This document shows positions 1 to 9,289 of a stretch of DNA of 64,000 bases, piece by piece. The stretch is from UBA4781 sp963674975 (GTDB lineage: Bacteria; Chloroflexota; Anaerolineae; Anaerolineales; Anaerolineaceae), in NCBI GenBank assembly GCA_963674975.1, contig OY771913.1:496001-560000 (forward strand), read 5' to 3'. The notes beneath the pieces are model-generated. The model had not been told where the DNA came from. It saw nothing but the letters and a program-made list of their open reading frames with translations, and did no database searches. The first letter of the stretch is position 1. Each line of letters opens with the position of its first letter. The position numbers were made by a program, and so were the translations under genes.

Positions 1-1
1 A

Positions 2-343
2 AGACGCCTCTTCGTGAATGATACCCCTAAGATGCTGGTCAGAGTATTCGACGTTCTGCCTAATGGAGATACCGAGAATGGGCGCGATTGGGTTATTGTG
101 AGCGGCGAAGGCGAAGGAAAACCGGATGGCATGAAGATCGACAGCCAGGGGAACCTCTATACATGCGGTCCCAGCGGAATTCACGTATTCGATCCGGACG
201 CCAATCATCTCGGATTCATTCCGGTACCTCAAAAAACAGCTAATTTCAACTGGGGCGGCGAGGATCGCTGTGACCTGTTCATCACCGCACAGGACAGTTT
301 ATATAAAGTTCGCACCCTGATCCCCGGAAGAAAAGATATCTAG
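2..343 (+). CDS. SMP-30/gluconolactonase-like protein, C-terminal fragment
   Basis: The reading frame is open to the left edge of the window, so this is the 3' end of a longer gene; a GTG at 14 is probably internal. The visible 113 or so residues fit the last blades of the SMP-30/gluconolactonase/LRE beta-propeller: a GKPDGMKID segment (substrate/metal loop region), then GNLYTCGPSGIHVFDPD and a final WGGEDRCDLFITAQDSLY blade. Members of this family hydrolyse sugar lactones or related esters using a bound divalent metal. Family membership is clear from these motifs; the substrate cannot be told. A strong terminator follows at once, so the gene ends its transcription unit. Confidence 0.85.
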   Translation, partial: RRLFVNDTPKMLVRVFDVLPNGDTENGRDWVIVSGEGEGKPDGMKIDSQGNLYTCGPSGIHVFDPDANHLGFIPVPQKTANFNWGGEDRCDLFITAQDSLYKVRTLIPGRKDI

Positions 344-351
344 CTTGTTCG

Positions 352-395
352 TAAACAGGGAATGTGTGATTTCTACACATTCCCTGTTTATTTTT
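352..395 (+). terminator. Intrinsic terminator after the SMP-30-like gene
   Basis: A perfect 16-bp stem (352-367 with 375-390) closes a 7-nt loop and is followed by TTTTT at 391-395. It separates the SMP-30-like gene from the decarboxylase gene starting at 445. Confidence 0.9.
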
Positions 396-444
396 AATGA
401 TTCCCATTGAAAATCCAGTAGAATACATATATTCAGAGTGAACC

Positions 445-1410
445 ATGCAGATAACCGCAATAGCCCATCCTAATATTGCTTTCATCAAATACTGGGGAAA
501 CCGTGAGGATGCCCTGCGTATTCCCATGAACGGTTCTATTTCCATGAACCTGGATTCTCTCTCCACCACTACCAGCGTGGAATTCAATAAAGACCTCAAG
601 CAGGACGTTCTGGTCATCGATGGAGAAAACGCATCTCCGCAGGCTTTGCAGCGTGTTACCGCCTTTCTGGATATCATCCGCGAGCAGATGCCCGAAAAAC
701 TGTACGCCATTGTCATCAGCCAGAACAGCTTTCCCATGGGCACGGGAATTGCTTCTTCCGCCTCCGCGTTCGCCGCGCTGGCAGCCGCAGCTTCAAAAGC
801 CGCCGGACAGGAACTGGATACCCCTGCCCTCTCCCGCCTGGCACGTCGCGGTTCGGGCTCAGCCTGCCGCTCGATCCCGGATGGATTTGTGGAATGGCAG
901 GTCGGGGCAACGGATGAAGATTCTTATGCCTTCTCCATTGCACCTGCCGATCACTGGCATCTGGTAGACCTGATCGCGGTAGTCAGCAGATCGCATAAAG
1001 AGGTCGGCTCAAGCACCGGTCATACGCTGGCATCCACCAGCCCGCTGCAAGCTGCCCGCACAGCCGACTGCCCGCGCCGCCTGCAAATATGCCGGCAGGC
1101 GATCCTCGAAAAGGATTTCAAGACTTTCGCTGATATCGTGGAACTGGACAGCAACCTGATGCATGCAGTTATGATGACCTCAACACCCGCTCTTTTCTAC
1201 TGGGAGCCTGCCACGCTTGACCTCATCCAAAAAATGCGCACCTGGCGCAGCAATGGACTGCAGGTATGCTTCACCATCGACGCCGGACCCAATGTGCACC
1301 TGATCTGTCCTGCAGAAGATGCTGCCGCGCTTGAGAGCCAGTTGAACTCCGTAAACGGCATAGAAACCATTTATCGATCCGATCCCGGGCAGGGAGTGCG
1401 CCTTGCATAA
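445..1410 (+). CDS. mvaD: Mevalonate-pathway decarboxylase (diphosphomevalonate or phosphomevalonate decarboxylase)
   Basis: GHMP-superfamily decarboxylase of 321 residues, the usual length for bacterial MvaD. Seen: N-terminal AHPNIAFIKYWGN, the GHMP phosphate-binding loop PMGTGIASSASAFAAL (about 93-108), the RRGSGSACRS signature (about 133-142) and the catalytic-Asp segment TIDAGPN (about 276-282). The enzyme makes the five-carbon isoprenoid unit by ATP-driven decarboxylation. The classical YWGK lysine is Asn here. The window also holds mevalonate kinase and isopentenyl phosphate kinase but no phosphomevalonate kinase, so the true substrate may be mevalonate 5-phosphate, as has been shown for a decarboxylase from Roseiflexus in the same phylum; that assignment is an inference. 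The gene stands alone between a terminator and the rseP promoter. Confidence 0.92.
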   Translation: MQITAIAHPNIAFIKYWGNREDALRIPMNGSISMNLDSLSTTTSVEFNKDLKQDVLVIDGENASPQALQRVTAFLDIIREQMPEKLYAIVISQNSFPMGTGIASSASAFAALAAAASKAAGQELDTPALSRLARRGSGSACRSIPDGFVEWQVGATDEDSYAFSIAPADHWHLVDLIAVVSRSHKEVGSSTGHTLASTSPLQAARTADCPRRLQICRQAILEKDFKTFADIVELDSNLMHAVMMTSTPALFYWEPATLDLIQKMRTWRSNGLQVCFTIDAGPNVHLICPAEDAAALESQLNSVNGIETIYRSDPGQGVRLA

Positions 1411-1454
1411 TGGTTTTCTTAGGTTTTTCCAATAATTCCCTTTTTTAATCTAGG

Positions 1455-1460
1455 TATAAT
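1455..1460 (+). promoter_or_regulatory. Probable -10 box for the rseP operon
   Basis: A perfect TATAAT lies 33 nt before the rseP ATG, predicting a 5' leader of about 27 nt. No convincing -35 box is seen; the upstream sequence is T-rich. Confidence 0.55.
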
Positions 1461-1493
1461 ACACTCACTTATGAAAAAGACAGGAAACAGAGA

Positions 1494-2552
1494 ATGCTGA
1501 TCGAATTTATCATCGCGCTGGGATTGCTGATCTTGCTGCACGAAGCCGGACACTTTTTAGTCGGGCTGCTCTTCAAATTTAAAATTGAAGAATTCGGCAT
1601 CGGATATCCACCACGCTTGTTCAAACTCTTTACCAAAAATGGAGTCGATTACACCATTAATATGATCCCCTTTGGCGGGTTTACCCGGTTTAAAGGGGAA
1701 AACGATCCTGATGTAAAAGATGGTTTCTATGAACAAAATAAATGGAAGCGGCTGGGCGTAATGCTGGCTGGTCCAGCCATGAACGTTCTGATCGGGATCA
1801 TCCTTTTCACCGCTGTTTACCTCAACACGGGAAAAGCAGTAACCGATCAGGTGCTGATCCAGGAAGTGCAGACGGATACCCCTGCCGCGGCAGCCGGTTT
1901 GCTGGCAGGAGATCACATTCTGAAAATCAACGATACGACCGTCGATTCCATGAGCATCTTATCTACCACTGTTTCCGACAACCTTGGTGAAGAAATATCG
2001 GTTCTTGTTGAGCGGGATGGAGAAGAACTTTCTTTTTCCATCACGCCGCGTGAAGAATACCCCGATGATCAGGGACCGTTGGGCATTGTGATGGCAAATC
2101 CCGTTGAACCTATCGGCTTTTCAGGAAGCATCTCTTCTGCCTTCCGCATGACAAAGTATCTGGGAGAACAGCTTATCAGCATCCCATCCCAGCTGATCAA
2201 AGGGGAGGTTAGTTTAGGAGAGGTGCGCCCGGTCAGTCCTAAAGGCATCTATGATATCTATGCTCAGGTGCGTACCGAAGAAGCAGCCAGTGGTATCGAT
2301 CAAAAAACAGAAATCCTTGATATTCTCTGGTTCTTTGGGATCATTTCCGTCTCACTGGGATTCAGCAACCTCATCCCGATCCCCGCATTAGATGGCGGGC
2401 GGATCCTGTTCCTGCTCCCTGAGCTGATCGCAGGCAAGAGAATCCCCCAGAAGCTTGAGGGAATGGTCAATTTAATAGGGTTTACAATATTAATGGTGTT
2501 GATGATATTCGTGTTTATACAAGACTTTACAAATCCGATTGTGCTGCCATAA
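1494..2552 (+). CDS. rseP: Site-2 metalloprotease, RseP family
   Basis: Intramembrane zinc protease (peptidase M50B) of 352 residues. The zinc motif HEAGH is at residues 16-20 inside the first membrane helix, and the third zinc ligand sits in PIPALDGGR (Asp about 300) in a late helix. A single PDZ domain lies between (about 110-190: VLIQEVQTDTPAAAAGLLAGD). The family cleaves anti-sigma factors or signal peptides within the membrane. The ATG follows an AGGAAAC-type ribosome site. The next gene starts on the A of this gene's stop codon, so the two are translationally coupled; no dxr or cdsA neighbour is present, unlike in many bacteria. Confidence 0.94.
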   Translation: MLIEFIIALGLLILLHEAGHFLVGLLFKFKIEEFGIGYPPRLFKLFTKNGVDYTINMIPFGGFTRFKGENDPDVKDGFYEQNKWKRLGVMLAGPAMNVLIGIILFTAVYLNTGKAVTDQVLIQEVQTDTPAAAAGLLAGDHILKINDTTVDSMSILSTTVSDNLGEEISVLVERDGEELSFSITPREEYPDDQGPLGIVMANPVEPIGFSGSISSAFRMTKYLGEQLISIPSQLIKGEVSLGEVRPVSPKGIYDIYAQVRTEEAASGIDQKTEILDILWFFGIISVSLGFSNLIPIPALDGGRILFLLPELIAGKRIPQKLEGMVNLIGFTILMVLMIFVFIQDFTNPIVLP

Positions 2553-3508
2553 TGACAGAAGAAAAAAAAGGAACTCCATTTGAACAGGTGCTGATCGAAT
2601 TGGCGGATGAGAATCAACCTTTCTCACCCAAGAATTTGCGCTCCTTTTCTGACCTGGATGCAACTTCACTGGAAAAATTGAGCAAATCCTGGGCAGATAT
2701 TCCCATTCATCGTAAAGTTACCCTGCTGAATGATCTTGAAGACCTCATGGAAGCAGACACATTGATATCCTGCGATGCGCTGGCAAAGTTCGCCATACAT
2801 GATGAAGATCCGCAGGTGCGCAGCCAGGCTGTTCAACTGCTCTGGGATTGTGAAGAAGTAAGCCTTATCTCTACTTTAATGGATATGCTTGAAAACGATC
2901 CAGCTGAGATCGTGCGGGCTGCAGCTGCCGCTGCATTGGGAAAATTCATCCTGCTGGGTGAACTGGAAGAAATTACAAAAGAAAAAGCGGCTCCCGTGGT
3001 AGAAAAATTGATCGAAGTGGCTCAAAGAAAACTGGGAGGGATGATCCAACGCAAAGCGCTGGAATCACTGGGCTACTCGTCCGAAGATATCGTCCCCCAC
3101 CTGATCCATCAGGCGATGCAGCGCGACGATACTCAATGGACTGCCAGCGCGCTCTATGCCATGGGGCGCTCGCTGGATGAGCGCTGGGAAGACACCGTAC
3201 TGGAGCATATTTCCCATCAAGACCTCACCGTTCAGATCGAAGCCATCCGCGCAGCCGGAGAACTTGAGATCAAGGCTGCCATTGAACTGCTCTTCGATCT
3301 GCTCGATGATGAGGAACTGGATGATGAACTGCTGTACCACATCTACTGGGCATTATCGAAGATCGGCGGCAAAGGGGTGCGAGAACGCCTGGAGCGGGAA
3401 CTGGAGAATAACGAAGATGAAGACCTGATGGATGTTCTTGATCTAGCACTGGAGAATTTAGATTTCACCGAAGACTCGGAAGATTTCGATCTCTTCGATA
3501 TAGAATAA
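2552..3508 (+). CDS. HEAT-repeat protein
   Basis: A soluble 318-residue protein made of tandem HEAT/PBS-lyase-like helical pairs. Repeated patterns such as DEDPQVRSQAVQLLWD, DPAEIVRAAAAAALGKF, GMIQRKALESLGY and QDLTVQIEAIRAAGEL each give one repeat, covering about residues 70-290. The C-terminal tail is strongly acidic. There is no signal peptide or membrane segment, so it probably acts as a cytoplasmic scaffold or adaptor. Its start overlaps the rseP stop by 1 nt (TAATG), which suggests co-translation with the protease. The partner is unknown; I infer a link to RseP or to envelope signalling only from the coupling. Confidence 0.85.
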   Translation: MTEEKKGTPFEQVLIELADENQPFSPKNLRSFSDLDATSLEKLSKSWADIPIHRKVTLLNDLEDLMEADTLISCDALAKFAIHDEDPQVRSQAVQLLWDCEEVSLISTLMDMLENDPAEIVRAAAAAALGKFILLGELEEITKEKAAPVVEKLIEVAQRKLGGMIQRKALESLGYSSEDIVPHLIHQAMQRDDTQWTASALYAMGRSLDERWEDTVLEHISHQDLTVQIEAIRAAGELEIKAAIELLFDLLDDEELDDELLYHIYWALSKIGGKGVRERLERELENNEDEDLMDVLDLALENLDFTEDSEDFDLFDIE

Positions 3509-3526
3509 TTTAGGAGTAGAAAGAGA

Positions 3527-3820
3527 ATGGATTCCCCTCAACCTGCTCGCTTACATGCCATCGTTCACGGACGTGTTCAAGGAGTAGGTTTTCGTTTTTT
3601 CACCATGCAGTCAGCATGGGCTCTTGAAGTAACCGGGTGGGTGCGCAATCGGTTCGACGGAACAGTAGAAGTAACTGCCGAGGGGGATCGTCCCAAGCTG
3701 GAGACTCTGCTGGATGAGATCAAGAGAGGTCCGGCATCAGCATTCGTTGCCAGCGTTGATGCAGAGTGGCTGCCCTATACCGGTGAATTCACCAGCTTTG
3801 ATCCCAGAGAAACGATCTAA
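3527..3820 (+). CDS. acyP: Acylphosphatase
   Basis: A 97-residue acylphosphatase that hydrolyses carboxyl-phosphate bonds such as that of 1,3-bisphosphoglycerate or acetyl phosphate. The full signature is present: HGRVQGVGFR with the phosphate-binding Arg23, and GWVRNRFDGTVEV with the catalytic Asn41, the same numbering as in the classical enzymes. A TTTAGGAG ribosome site precedes the ATG. It is the last gene of the rseP unit; the stop lies only 4 nt from the end of the convergent uvrB, and no hairpin terminator is visible between them. Confidence 0.96.
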   Translation: MDSPQPARLHAIVHGRVQGVGFRFFTMQSAWALEVTGWVRNRFDGTVEVTAEGDRPKLETLLDEIKRGPASAFVASVDAEWLPYTGEFTSFDPRETI

Positions 3821-3824
3821 AGAT

Positions 3825-5879
3825 TTATTCTTCCAACTCTTCTTCGCCAGAAAGCAGCATGGCTTTTTTCCATGGGGGTGCGTCTGATTCTTCGACCAGA
3901 ATCCGCTTCAATTCATAGATCTGATCACGCAGTACTGCTGCGCGCTCGAAGTCGAGCTCTTTCGCGGCATTCTGCATTTTTTGATTGGTTTCTTCGATCA
4001 GTTTCTGAAGCGCATCTTTGGGAATATGCACAAGCTGTCCGGATTTTCCATCGTATGAGCCACTTTCTTCGCTTACCATCTGCCCTGAGAGCCGCTCGGT
4101 GATATCGTAGATTTCCTTGATGATCGAAATAGGTTCAATGTTGTGATCTTTATTGTATTTTTCCTGTTTTTCTCTGCGTCGATTGGTCTCATCAATTGCA
4201 GCTTTCATCGCTGATGTAACCTTATCCGCATACATGATCACCAACCCATGCACATTGCGGGCAGCCCGCCCGATGGTCTGAATGAGGGCGGTTTCACTGC
4301 GCAGGAAACCCTCTTTATCCGCATCCAGGATCGCCACCAGTGAAACTTCCGGCAGATCGAGTCCTTCACGCAGCAGGTTGATACCAACCAGTACATCAAA
4401 CACACCCATACGCAGGTCGCGTAGAATGCTCACCCGTTCCAGTGTTTCCACCTCAGAGTGCAGGTAATTCACTTTCATACCCAGTTCCCCGAGATAGGTG
4501 GAGAGGTCTTCTGCCATTCGTTTTGTAAGGGTGGTCACCAGCACCCGCTCTCCGCGTCCAACTCGTAATTTGACCTCATTAACGAGGTCGTCCACCTGCC
4601 CTTTTACCGGACGTACTTCAACCTCAGGATCCACCAAGCCGGTCGGACGGATGATCTGATCGACCACATGATCTACATTCCCCATCTCATACGGTCCCGG
4701 GGTAGCCGAAGTATAGATGGTGTAGCCCATCCTCTCCTCAAATTCATCGAAGGTCAGCGGGCGGTTATCCAGCGCAGATGGCAGACGAAAACCATATTCA
4801 ACCAGCGTCGCTTTTCTGGAACGGTCACCGTTGAACATCCCCCTTACCTGCGGTATGGTCATATGCGATTCGTCGATCACCAATAAATAATCAGAAGGGA
4901 GAAAATCCATTAATGTCCAGGGAGCCGATCCGGTAGGTCGCTGGTCCAGATGGCGTGAGTAGTTTTCAATATCGGAACAATACCCGATCTCACGCAGCAT
5001 TTCCAGATCGAAATTCGTACGCTGGCGCAGCCGCTGTGCTTCTAACAGCTTATTATGATTCTCCAGATAGGTAAGCTGTTCTTCCAGCTCTGTTTCAATA
5101 TCACCGACCGCTTTTTTCAGCATATCATCTTCTGTGATGAAATGCTTGGCTGGATAAATATCAGCTTCCTGAAGATCTTCGATGACTTCTCCGGTCAGTG
5201 AATCAATTTCTGAAATTTTCTCTACTTCATCCCCGAAGAATTCAATGCGGATCACTTTCCTTTTTTCATATGCGGGGAAAACTTCCAGTGTATCTCCACG
5301 CACGCGGAATACTCCCGGATGGAGATCGATATCATTGCGCGAATACTGCTGCTCGATCAACCTGCGCAGCAGTGCATTCCGGCGGGTAATTCCGCCCACC
5401 TGCAAATGGATCACAATATTGCGGTATGCTTCGGGGCTCCCCAAACCATAGATAGCCGATACGGAAGCAACGATGATCACATCTTTTCTTGAAACCAGAG
5501 ATGTGGTCGCCGCCAGCCGCAGCCGTTCGATCTCCTCATTGATATCCGTTTCCTTTTCTATATATAGGTCCTGGCGCGGCACATACGCTTCAGGCTGGTA
5601 GTAATCATAATAAGAGACGAAGTATTCAACAGCATTATTGGGGAAAAATTCTTTGAATTCTGCATATAACTGGGCTGCCAGTGTCTTGTTATGCACCAGC
5701 ACCAGCGCCGGCATCTGTACCTGCTGGATCACATTCGCGATGGTGAAGGTCTTTCCGGTGCCGGTGGCACCCAGCAGCACCTGGTGCTTTTCTTTATTCT
5801 GCATTCCTTCTACCAGCTTTTTGATCGCTTCTGGTTGATCCCCCATTGGTTGATAGGGCGCTTTCAATTGAAAATCCAC
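3825..5879 (-). CDS. uvrB: UvrABC system protein B
   Basis: Damage-verifying helicase-like subunit of nucleotide excision repair, 684 residues (full length). Walker A GATGTGKT is at residues 37-44, the DNA-inserting beta-hairpin YYDYYQPEAYVP at about 90-101, helicase motifs DESH and TIGRAARN follow, and the C-terminal UVR domain (KELDFERAAVLRDQI), which contacts UvrC/UvrA, closes the protein. It is the last gene of pth-mfd-uvrB, starting 17 nt after the mfd stop. Putting Mfd and UvrB in one unit joins the transcription-coupled and core steps of the same pathway. Confidence 0.98.
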   Translation of the reverse strand: MDFQLKAPYQPMGDQPEAIKKLVEGMQNKEKHQVLLGATGTGKTFTIANVIQQVQMPALVLVHNKTLAAQLYAEFKEFFPNNAVEYFVSYYDYYQPEAYVPRQDLYIEKETDINEEIERLRLAATTSLVSRKDVIIVASVSAIYGLGSPEAYRNIVIHLQVGGITRRNALLRRLIEQQYSRNDIDLHPGVFRVRGDTLEVFPAYEKRKVIRIEFFGDEVEKISEIDSLTGEVIEDLQEADIYPAKHFITEDDMLKKAVGDIETELEEQLTYLENHNKLLEAQRLRQRTNFDLEMLREIGYCSDIENYSRHLDQRPTGSAPWTLMDFLPSDYLLVIDESHMTIPQVRGMFNGDRSRKATLVEYGFRLPSALDNRPLTFDEFEERMGYTIYTSATPGPYEMGNVDHVVDQIIRPTGLVDPEVEVRPVKGQVDDLVNEVKLRVGRGERVLVTTLTKRMAEDLSTYLGELGMKVNYLHSEVETLERVSILRDLRMGVFDVLVGINLLREGLDLPEVSLVAILDADKEGFLRSETALIQTIGRAARNVHGLVIMYADKVTSAMKAAIDETNRRREKQEKYNKDHNIEPISIIKEIYDITERLSGQMVSEESGSYDGKSGQLVHIPKDALQKLIEETNQKMQNAAKELDFERAAVLRDQIYELKRILVEESDAPPWKKAMLLSGEEELEE

Positions 5880-5896
5880 TTATTCTTCTCCTATTT

Positions 5897-8800
5897 TTAA
5901 TCTGCTTTCACCAGGGTATTCAAGGCATCCTCAAGGTAGGTTTTCCAGTTGTTCTCATCCAGTGTAAAACGAGGCCAGTATTCATTCTTCCCGCTGCGCC
6001 AATGGGGTTCCAGAGAAATTAAATTTCTCCGTTTGATATCTTTGGGCAGAGGTGGAAAACGCAGTACCAGTTGATGCGATTCTGAAGTGATAGAGTATAA
6101 ACCCGACTTTTCAGCTAATAATTTTATCTTGTTTTGCCAGATCAGGTTTAAAACATCCTGTGAAGGTTCTCCAAAACGATCGCGGAATTCAGCTTCGATC
6201 TCTTCAAATCCTTCTGTTTTTGAAATGCGCGCCATCTTGCGGTACATCTCCAAACGGAGGCTGGCATCGGGGATGTAGTTCACCGGGATGGATGTGGGCA
6301 GAGGCAGATCAACGCTCACAAACGGACGCAGATCCTGTTCGGTGAGGGCTGCATTCAGCTGTTCTGCCAGTGATCCGTCTTCATGCCGGATATTCTTGAC
6401 CGCGTTCGCCAGCAAGCGGGTATAGAGATGGAATCCCACTGCTGCAATATGCCCATGCTGCTGCGTGCCCAGCAGGTCTCCGGCGCCGCGCATCTCAAGG
6501 TCGCGCATAGCAATGGTATAGCCGGAACCAAGCTGCGTATTTTCGGCGATCACTTCCAGCCGTTCCAGTCCTTCCACGGTGGGTTTGTTCCTGGTATTGA
6601 AGAAGAAATATGCGTACGCTTTCTGTGTACCGCGACCCACCCTGCCGCGCAGCTGGTAGAGTTGTGCCAGTCCAAACGTATCCCCGCGATCCACGATCAA
6701 CGTATTCGCATTAGGAATATCCAGACCGGATTCGATAATAGAGGTGGAAAGCAGTACATCCACTTTCTGCTCGGTGAATTGGTGCATCACGGTTGCCAGT
6801 CTCTGTTCAGGCATCTGTCCATGTGCTATGGCAATGCGTGCTTCGGGCACGATCGCCTGCAGCTGCGCCGCAAAAGTATTGATGGTTTGCACACGGTTAT
6901 GTACAAAGAAAACCTGTCCGCCCCTATCGATCTCACGCAATATCGCGCGCCGCACCAGGTCCGAATCATAACCGCCCACATGGGTGGTCACCGGCAGGCG
7001 GTCGGTTGGTGCAGTATTGATCATGGAAATATCACGAATTCCCGATAACGCCATATACAGGGTGCGCGGAATAGGTGTAGCAGTTAGGGTGAGCACATCA
7101 ATCTTCTCGCGCATCTTCTTGAAAAATTCCTTGTGCATTACTCCAAAACGCTGCTCCTCATCGATGATAAGCAATCCCAGGTCTTTAAAATCCACATCTC
7201 TTTGAAGCAGGCGGTGAGTTCCGATAATGATATCGATCTCCCCTGTTTCAAGAGAATGTAAAATATCCTCCTGTTCGGCATCTGTACGAAAACGGGAGAG
7301 CATCTCCACCTGCACCGGGAAAGGTGCCAGCCGGTGTCTGAATGTATCAAAGTGCTGCTGTGCCAGCACGGTGGTGGGCACCAGCATGGCAACCTGCTTG
7401 CCGTTCAGTGCAGCTTTGAATGCCGCCCGCACCGCTACTTCTGTTTTTCCATAACCTACATCTCCACACAGCAGGCGGTCCATCGGCTTTGCGCGCTCCA
7501 TATCCTGCTTTACATCTTCAATAGCCTGCAGCTGGTCTTCTGTCTCTTCATATGGAAAACTGGCTTCCAATTCCTGCTGCCAATCGGTATCTTCTGAAAA
7601 GGCATACCCATCCACTGCCTGTCTGCGGGTATATAGTTCCAGCAGTTCGCCTGCCACATACTGCACAGCCTGTTTGACCCGGCTCTTTATTCCGCTCCAG
7701 TTGGGGCTGCCGAGTGCAGAAAGCTTGGGAGGACGGGCATCGGGACCAATATACAGAGAAATGCGATCCGCCTGATGAACCGGTACATACAGTTCATCTC
7801 CGTCCGCAAATTCCAGCATCAGGTATTCTTTTTCCACTCCATCAAGAGAACGCATTACCAATCCCTGATAGCGTGCAATTCCGTACTCGAAATGCACTAC
7901 ATAATCTCCCGGCTCAAAAGAACCAAAGTCGAAGACAGTGAGGTCTTTTTTCCTTCTACTACGTTTGGCACGGATCGCAGGCTGCCATCCGAATATCTCC
8001 TCATCGGTAACGCAGGTCTGAATAGATGCATCGGGATAGATGATCTTCCATCCAGAACTCAGGCTGCCATCATAGAAAACTGCATTCCCACCATTCAGGG
8101 TTTCTTCAAGTACTGTTTGCTCCCGCCACAGTTTCTGCAGGCGTTCCATCTGCCGGCTTACGACCACAACTTCATGCTGCTGAGAGATTTCCTCCTTCAC
8201 GAATCCTAGAAAATCGTCCGTTCTCCCACCAAAGCGGGGAGCAGGTTGAACATTCTCTCGAAACAGCTGAAGTGCATCCATACCGGAATAACTCATATTC
8301 ACCGGATTAAAAGGCTGCATCTGGTCATACAGTTCTGACCAGGAGTAATATGGAGGCGGGAAATCTTTTTCCAGTTGACGATCTTTGATAAGCTGATCGC
8401 GCAGTTCCATGGCATCTTTTTCCACTTCTTCAGATACCGTGATCAAGATATCCTGATCATCAAAGAAGATCAACGTCCCTACGGGCAGGTACGAAACCAG
8501 GCTGGAAGCATACGGGTGTAAAACACTGATGTCACGTTCAGTGTAATGATGCACATCTTCATCCCCCTGTTCTTTGGGAAGGAGAAATTCCCTCGCCGGA
8601 AGGAGAAGACATTCCTGCAGTTGTTCGATGGAACGCTGATTGGTCTCATCGAAAGTTCTGATCGAGTCAACTTCATCGCCGAAAAACTCAATACGGATAG
8701 GATGGCTTTGATTTACCAGCCAGATATCGAGTATTCCTCCGCGCCTCGAAAACTGCCCCATTCCTGTTACGATCTCATGGAATTCATACCCCAGGTTCAC

Positions 8801-9289
8801 AACATGCCTGATCAGCTTTTCCAGAGCATATTCTTCATTTACTTTTATGCACTTTCTTGCCAGAATAAAATCTCGGCGCGGAAGGGTGCGCGTCATAAGC
8901 GCTTTGATGGTTGTGATGATAAAAGGATTACCGGCATCCCCTTTTTTCCCCGGTATCCAGTATTGGGCTAATTCTTCCAGTACTGCCAGGCGGGCAGATC
9001 GCGTACGCTCATCCCAATCGATGGATTCATAAAAAAGCGGCGCCGGCTCTTCATAGAGTTTGCTGTTTCCCTCTTTTTCCCAGATCGGAATCTCTTCCAT
9101 AAGCATCTGGGCGCGGTTAATATGACCGGTTACAAAGAGCACCGGTACATGAAACTCATTCTGTAGGGCAATTGCCAGGGGAAGACGGGTAGATTTAACA
9201 AGCCCCAGAGAACCCGGAGCTCTTTTCTCCTGCAAAGCTTCCAGAACAGAAGAATAACCTTCCAGTTGTGAAAAACGGATTGCGATCAT
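5897..9289 (-). CDS. mfd: Transcription-repair coupling factor
   Basis: ATP-dependent DNA translocase that removes stalled RNA polymerase at lesions and recruits UvrA; 1130 residues. Order seen: UvrB-like N-terminal module (about 1-330), a CarD-like RNA-polymerase interaction domain (about 450-520, EPGDYVVHFEYGIARYQG), superfamily 2 helicase with Walker A GDVGYGKTE (about 608) and the DEEQ box (about 708), then the C-terminal TRCF domain. The start ATG overlaps the pth stop in an ATGA junction (4 nt). A free-standing CarD protein with the same type of polymerase-binding domain is encoded at 23373-23906. Confidence 0.98.
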   Translation of the reverse strand: MIAIRFSQLEGYSSVLEALQEKRAPGSLGLVKSTRLPLAIALQNEFHVPVLFVTGHINRAQMLMEEIPIWEKEGNSKLYEEPAPLFYESIDWDERTRSARLAVLEELAQYWIPGKKGDAGNPFIITTIKALMTRTLPRRDFILARKCIKVNEEYALEKLIRHVVNLGYEFHEIVTGMGQFSRRGGILDIWLVNQSHPIRIEFFGDEVDSIRTFDETNQRSIEQLQECLLLPAREFLLPKEQGDEDVHHYTERDISVLHPYASSLVSYLPVGTLIFFDDQDILITVSEEVEKDAMELRDQLIKDRQLEKDFPPPYYSWSELYDQMQPFNPVNMSYSGMDALQLFRENVQPAPRFGGRTDDFLGFVKEEISQQHEVVVVSRQMERLQKLWREQTVLEETLNGGNAVFYDGSLSSGWKIIYPDASIQTCVTDEEIFGWQPAIRAKRSRRKKDLTVFDFGSFEPGDYVVHFEYGIARYQGLVMRSLDGVEKEYLMLEFADGDELYVPVHQADRISLYIGPDARPPKLSALGSPNWSGIKSRVKQAVQYVAGELLELYTRRQAVDGYAFSEDTDWQQELEASFPYEETEDQLQAIEDVKQDMERAKPMDRLLCGDVGYGKTEVAVRAAFKAALNGKQVAMLVPTTVLAQQHFDTFRHRLAPFPVQVEMLSRFRTDAEQEDILHSLETGEIDIIIGTHRLLQRDVDFKDLGLLIIDEEQRFGVMHKEFFKKMREKIDVLTLTATPIPRTLYMALSGIRDISMINTAPTDRLPVTTHVGGYDSDLVRRAILREIDRGGQVFFVHNRVQTINTFAAQLQAIVPEARIAIAHGQMPEQRLATVMHQFTEQKVDVLLSTSIIESGLDIPNANTLIVDRGDTFGLAQLYQLRGRVGRGTQKAYAYFFFNTRNKPTVEGLERLEVIAENTQLGSGYTIAMRDLEMRGAGDLLGTQQHGHIAAVGFHLYTRLLANAVKNIRHEDGSLAEQLNAALTEQDLRPFVSVDLPLPTSIPVNYIPDASLRLEMYRKMARISKTEGFEEIEAEFRDRFGEPSQDVLNLIWQNKIKLLAEKSGLYSITSESHQLVLRFPPLPKDIKRRNLISLEPHWRSGKNEYWPRFTLDENNWKTYLEDALNTLVKAD

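Noticed and set aside
1471..1500. Nine-codon frame just before rseP as a leader peptide
   Set aside because: It overlaps the start only by chance, has no ribosome site or attenuator-like hairpin.
6383..7048. 221-codon plus-strand open frame opposite mfd
   Set aside because: Antisense shadow within the mfd helicase region.
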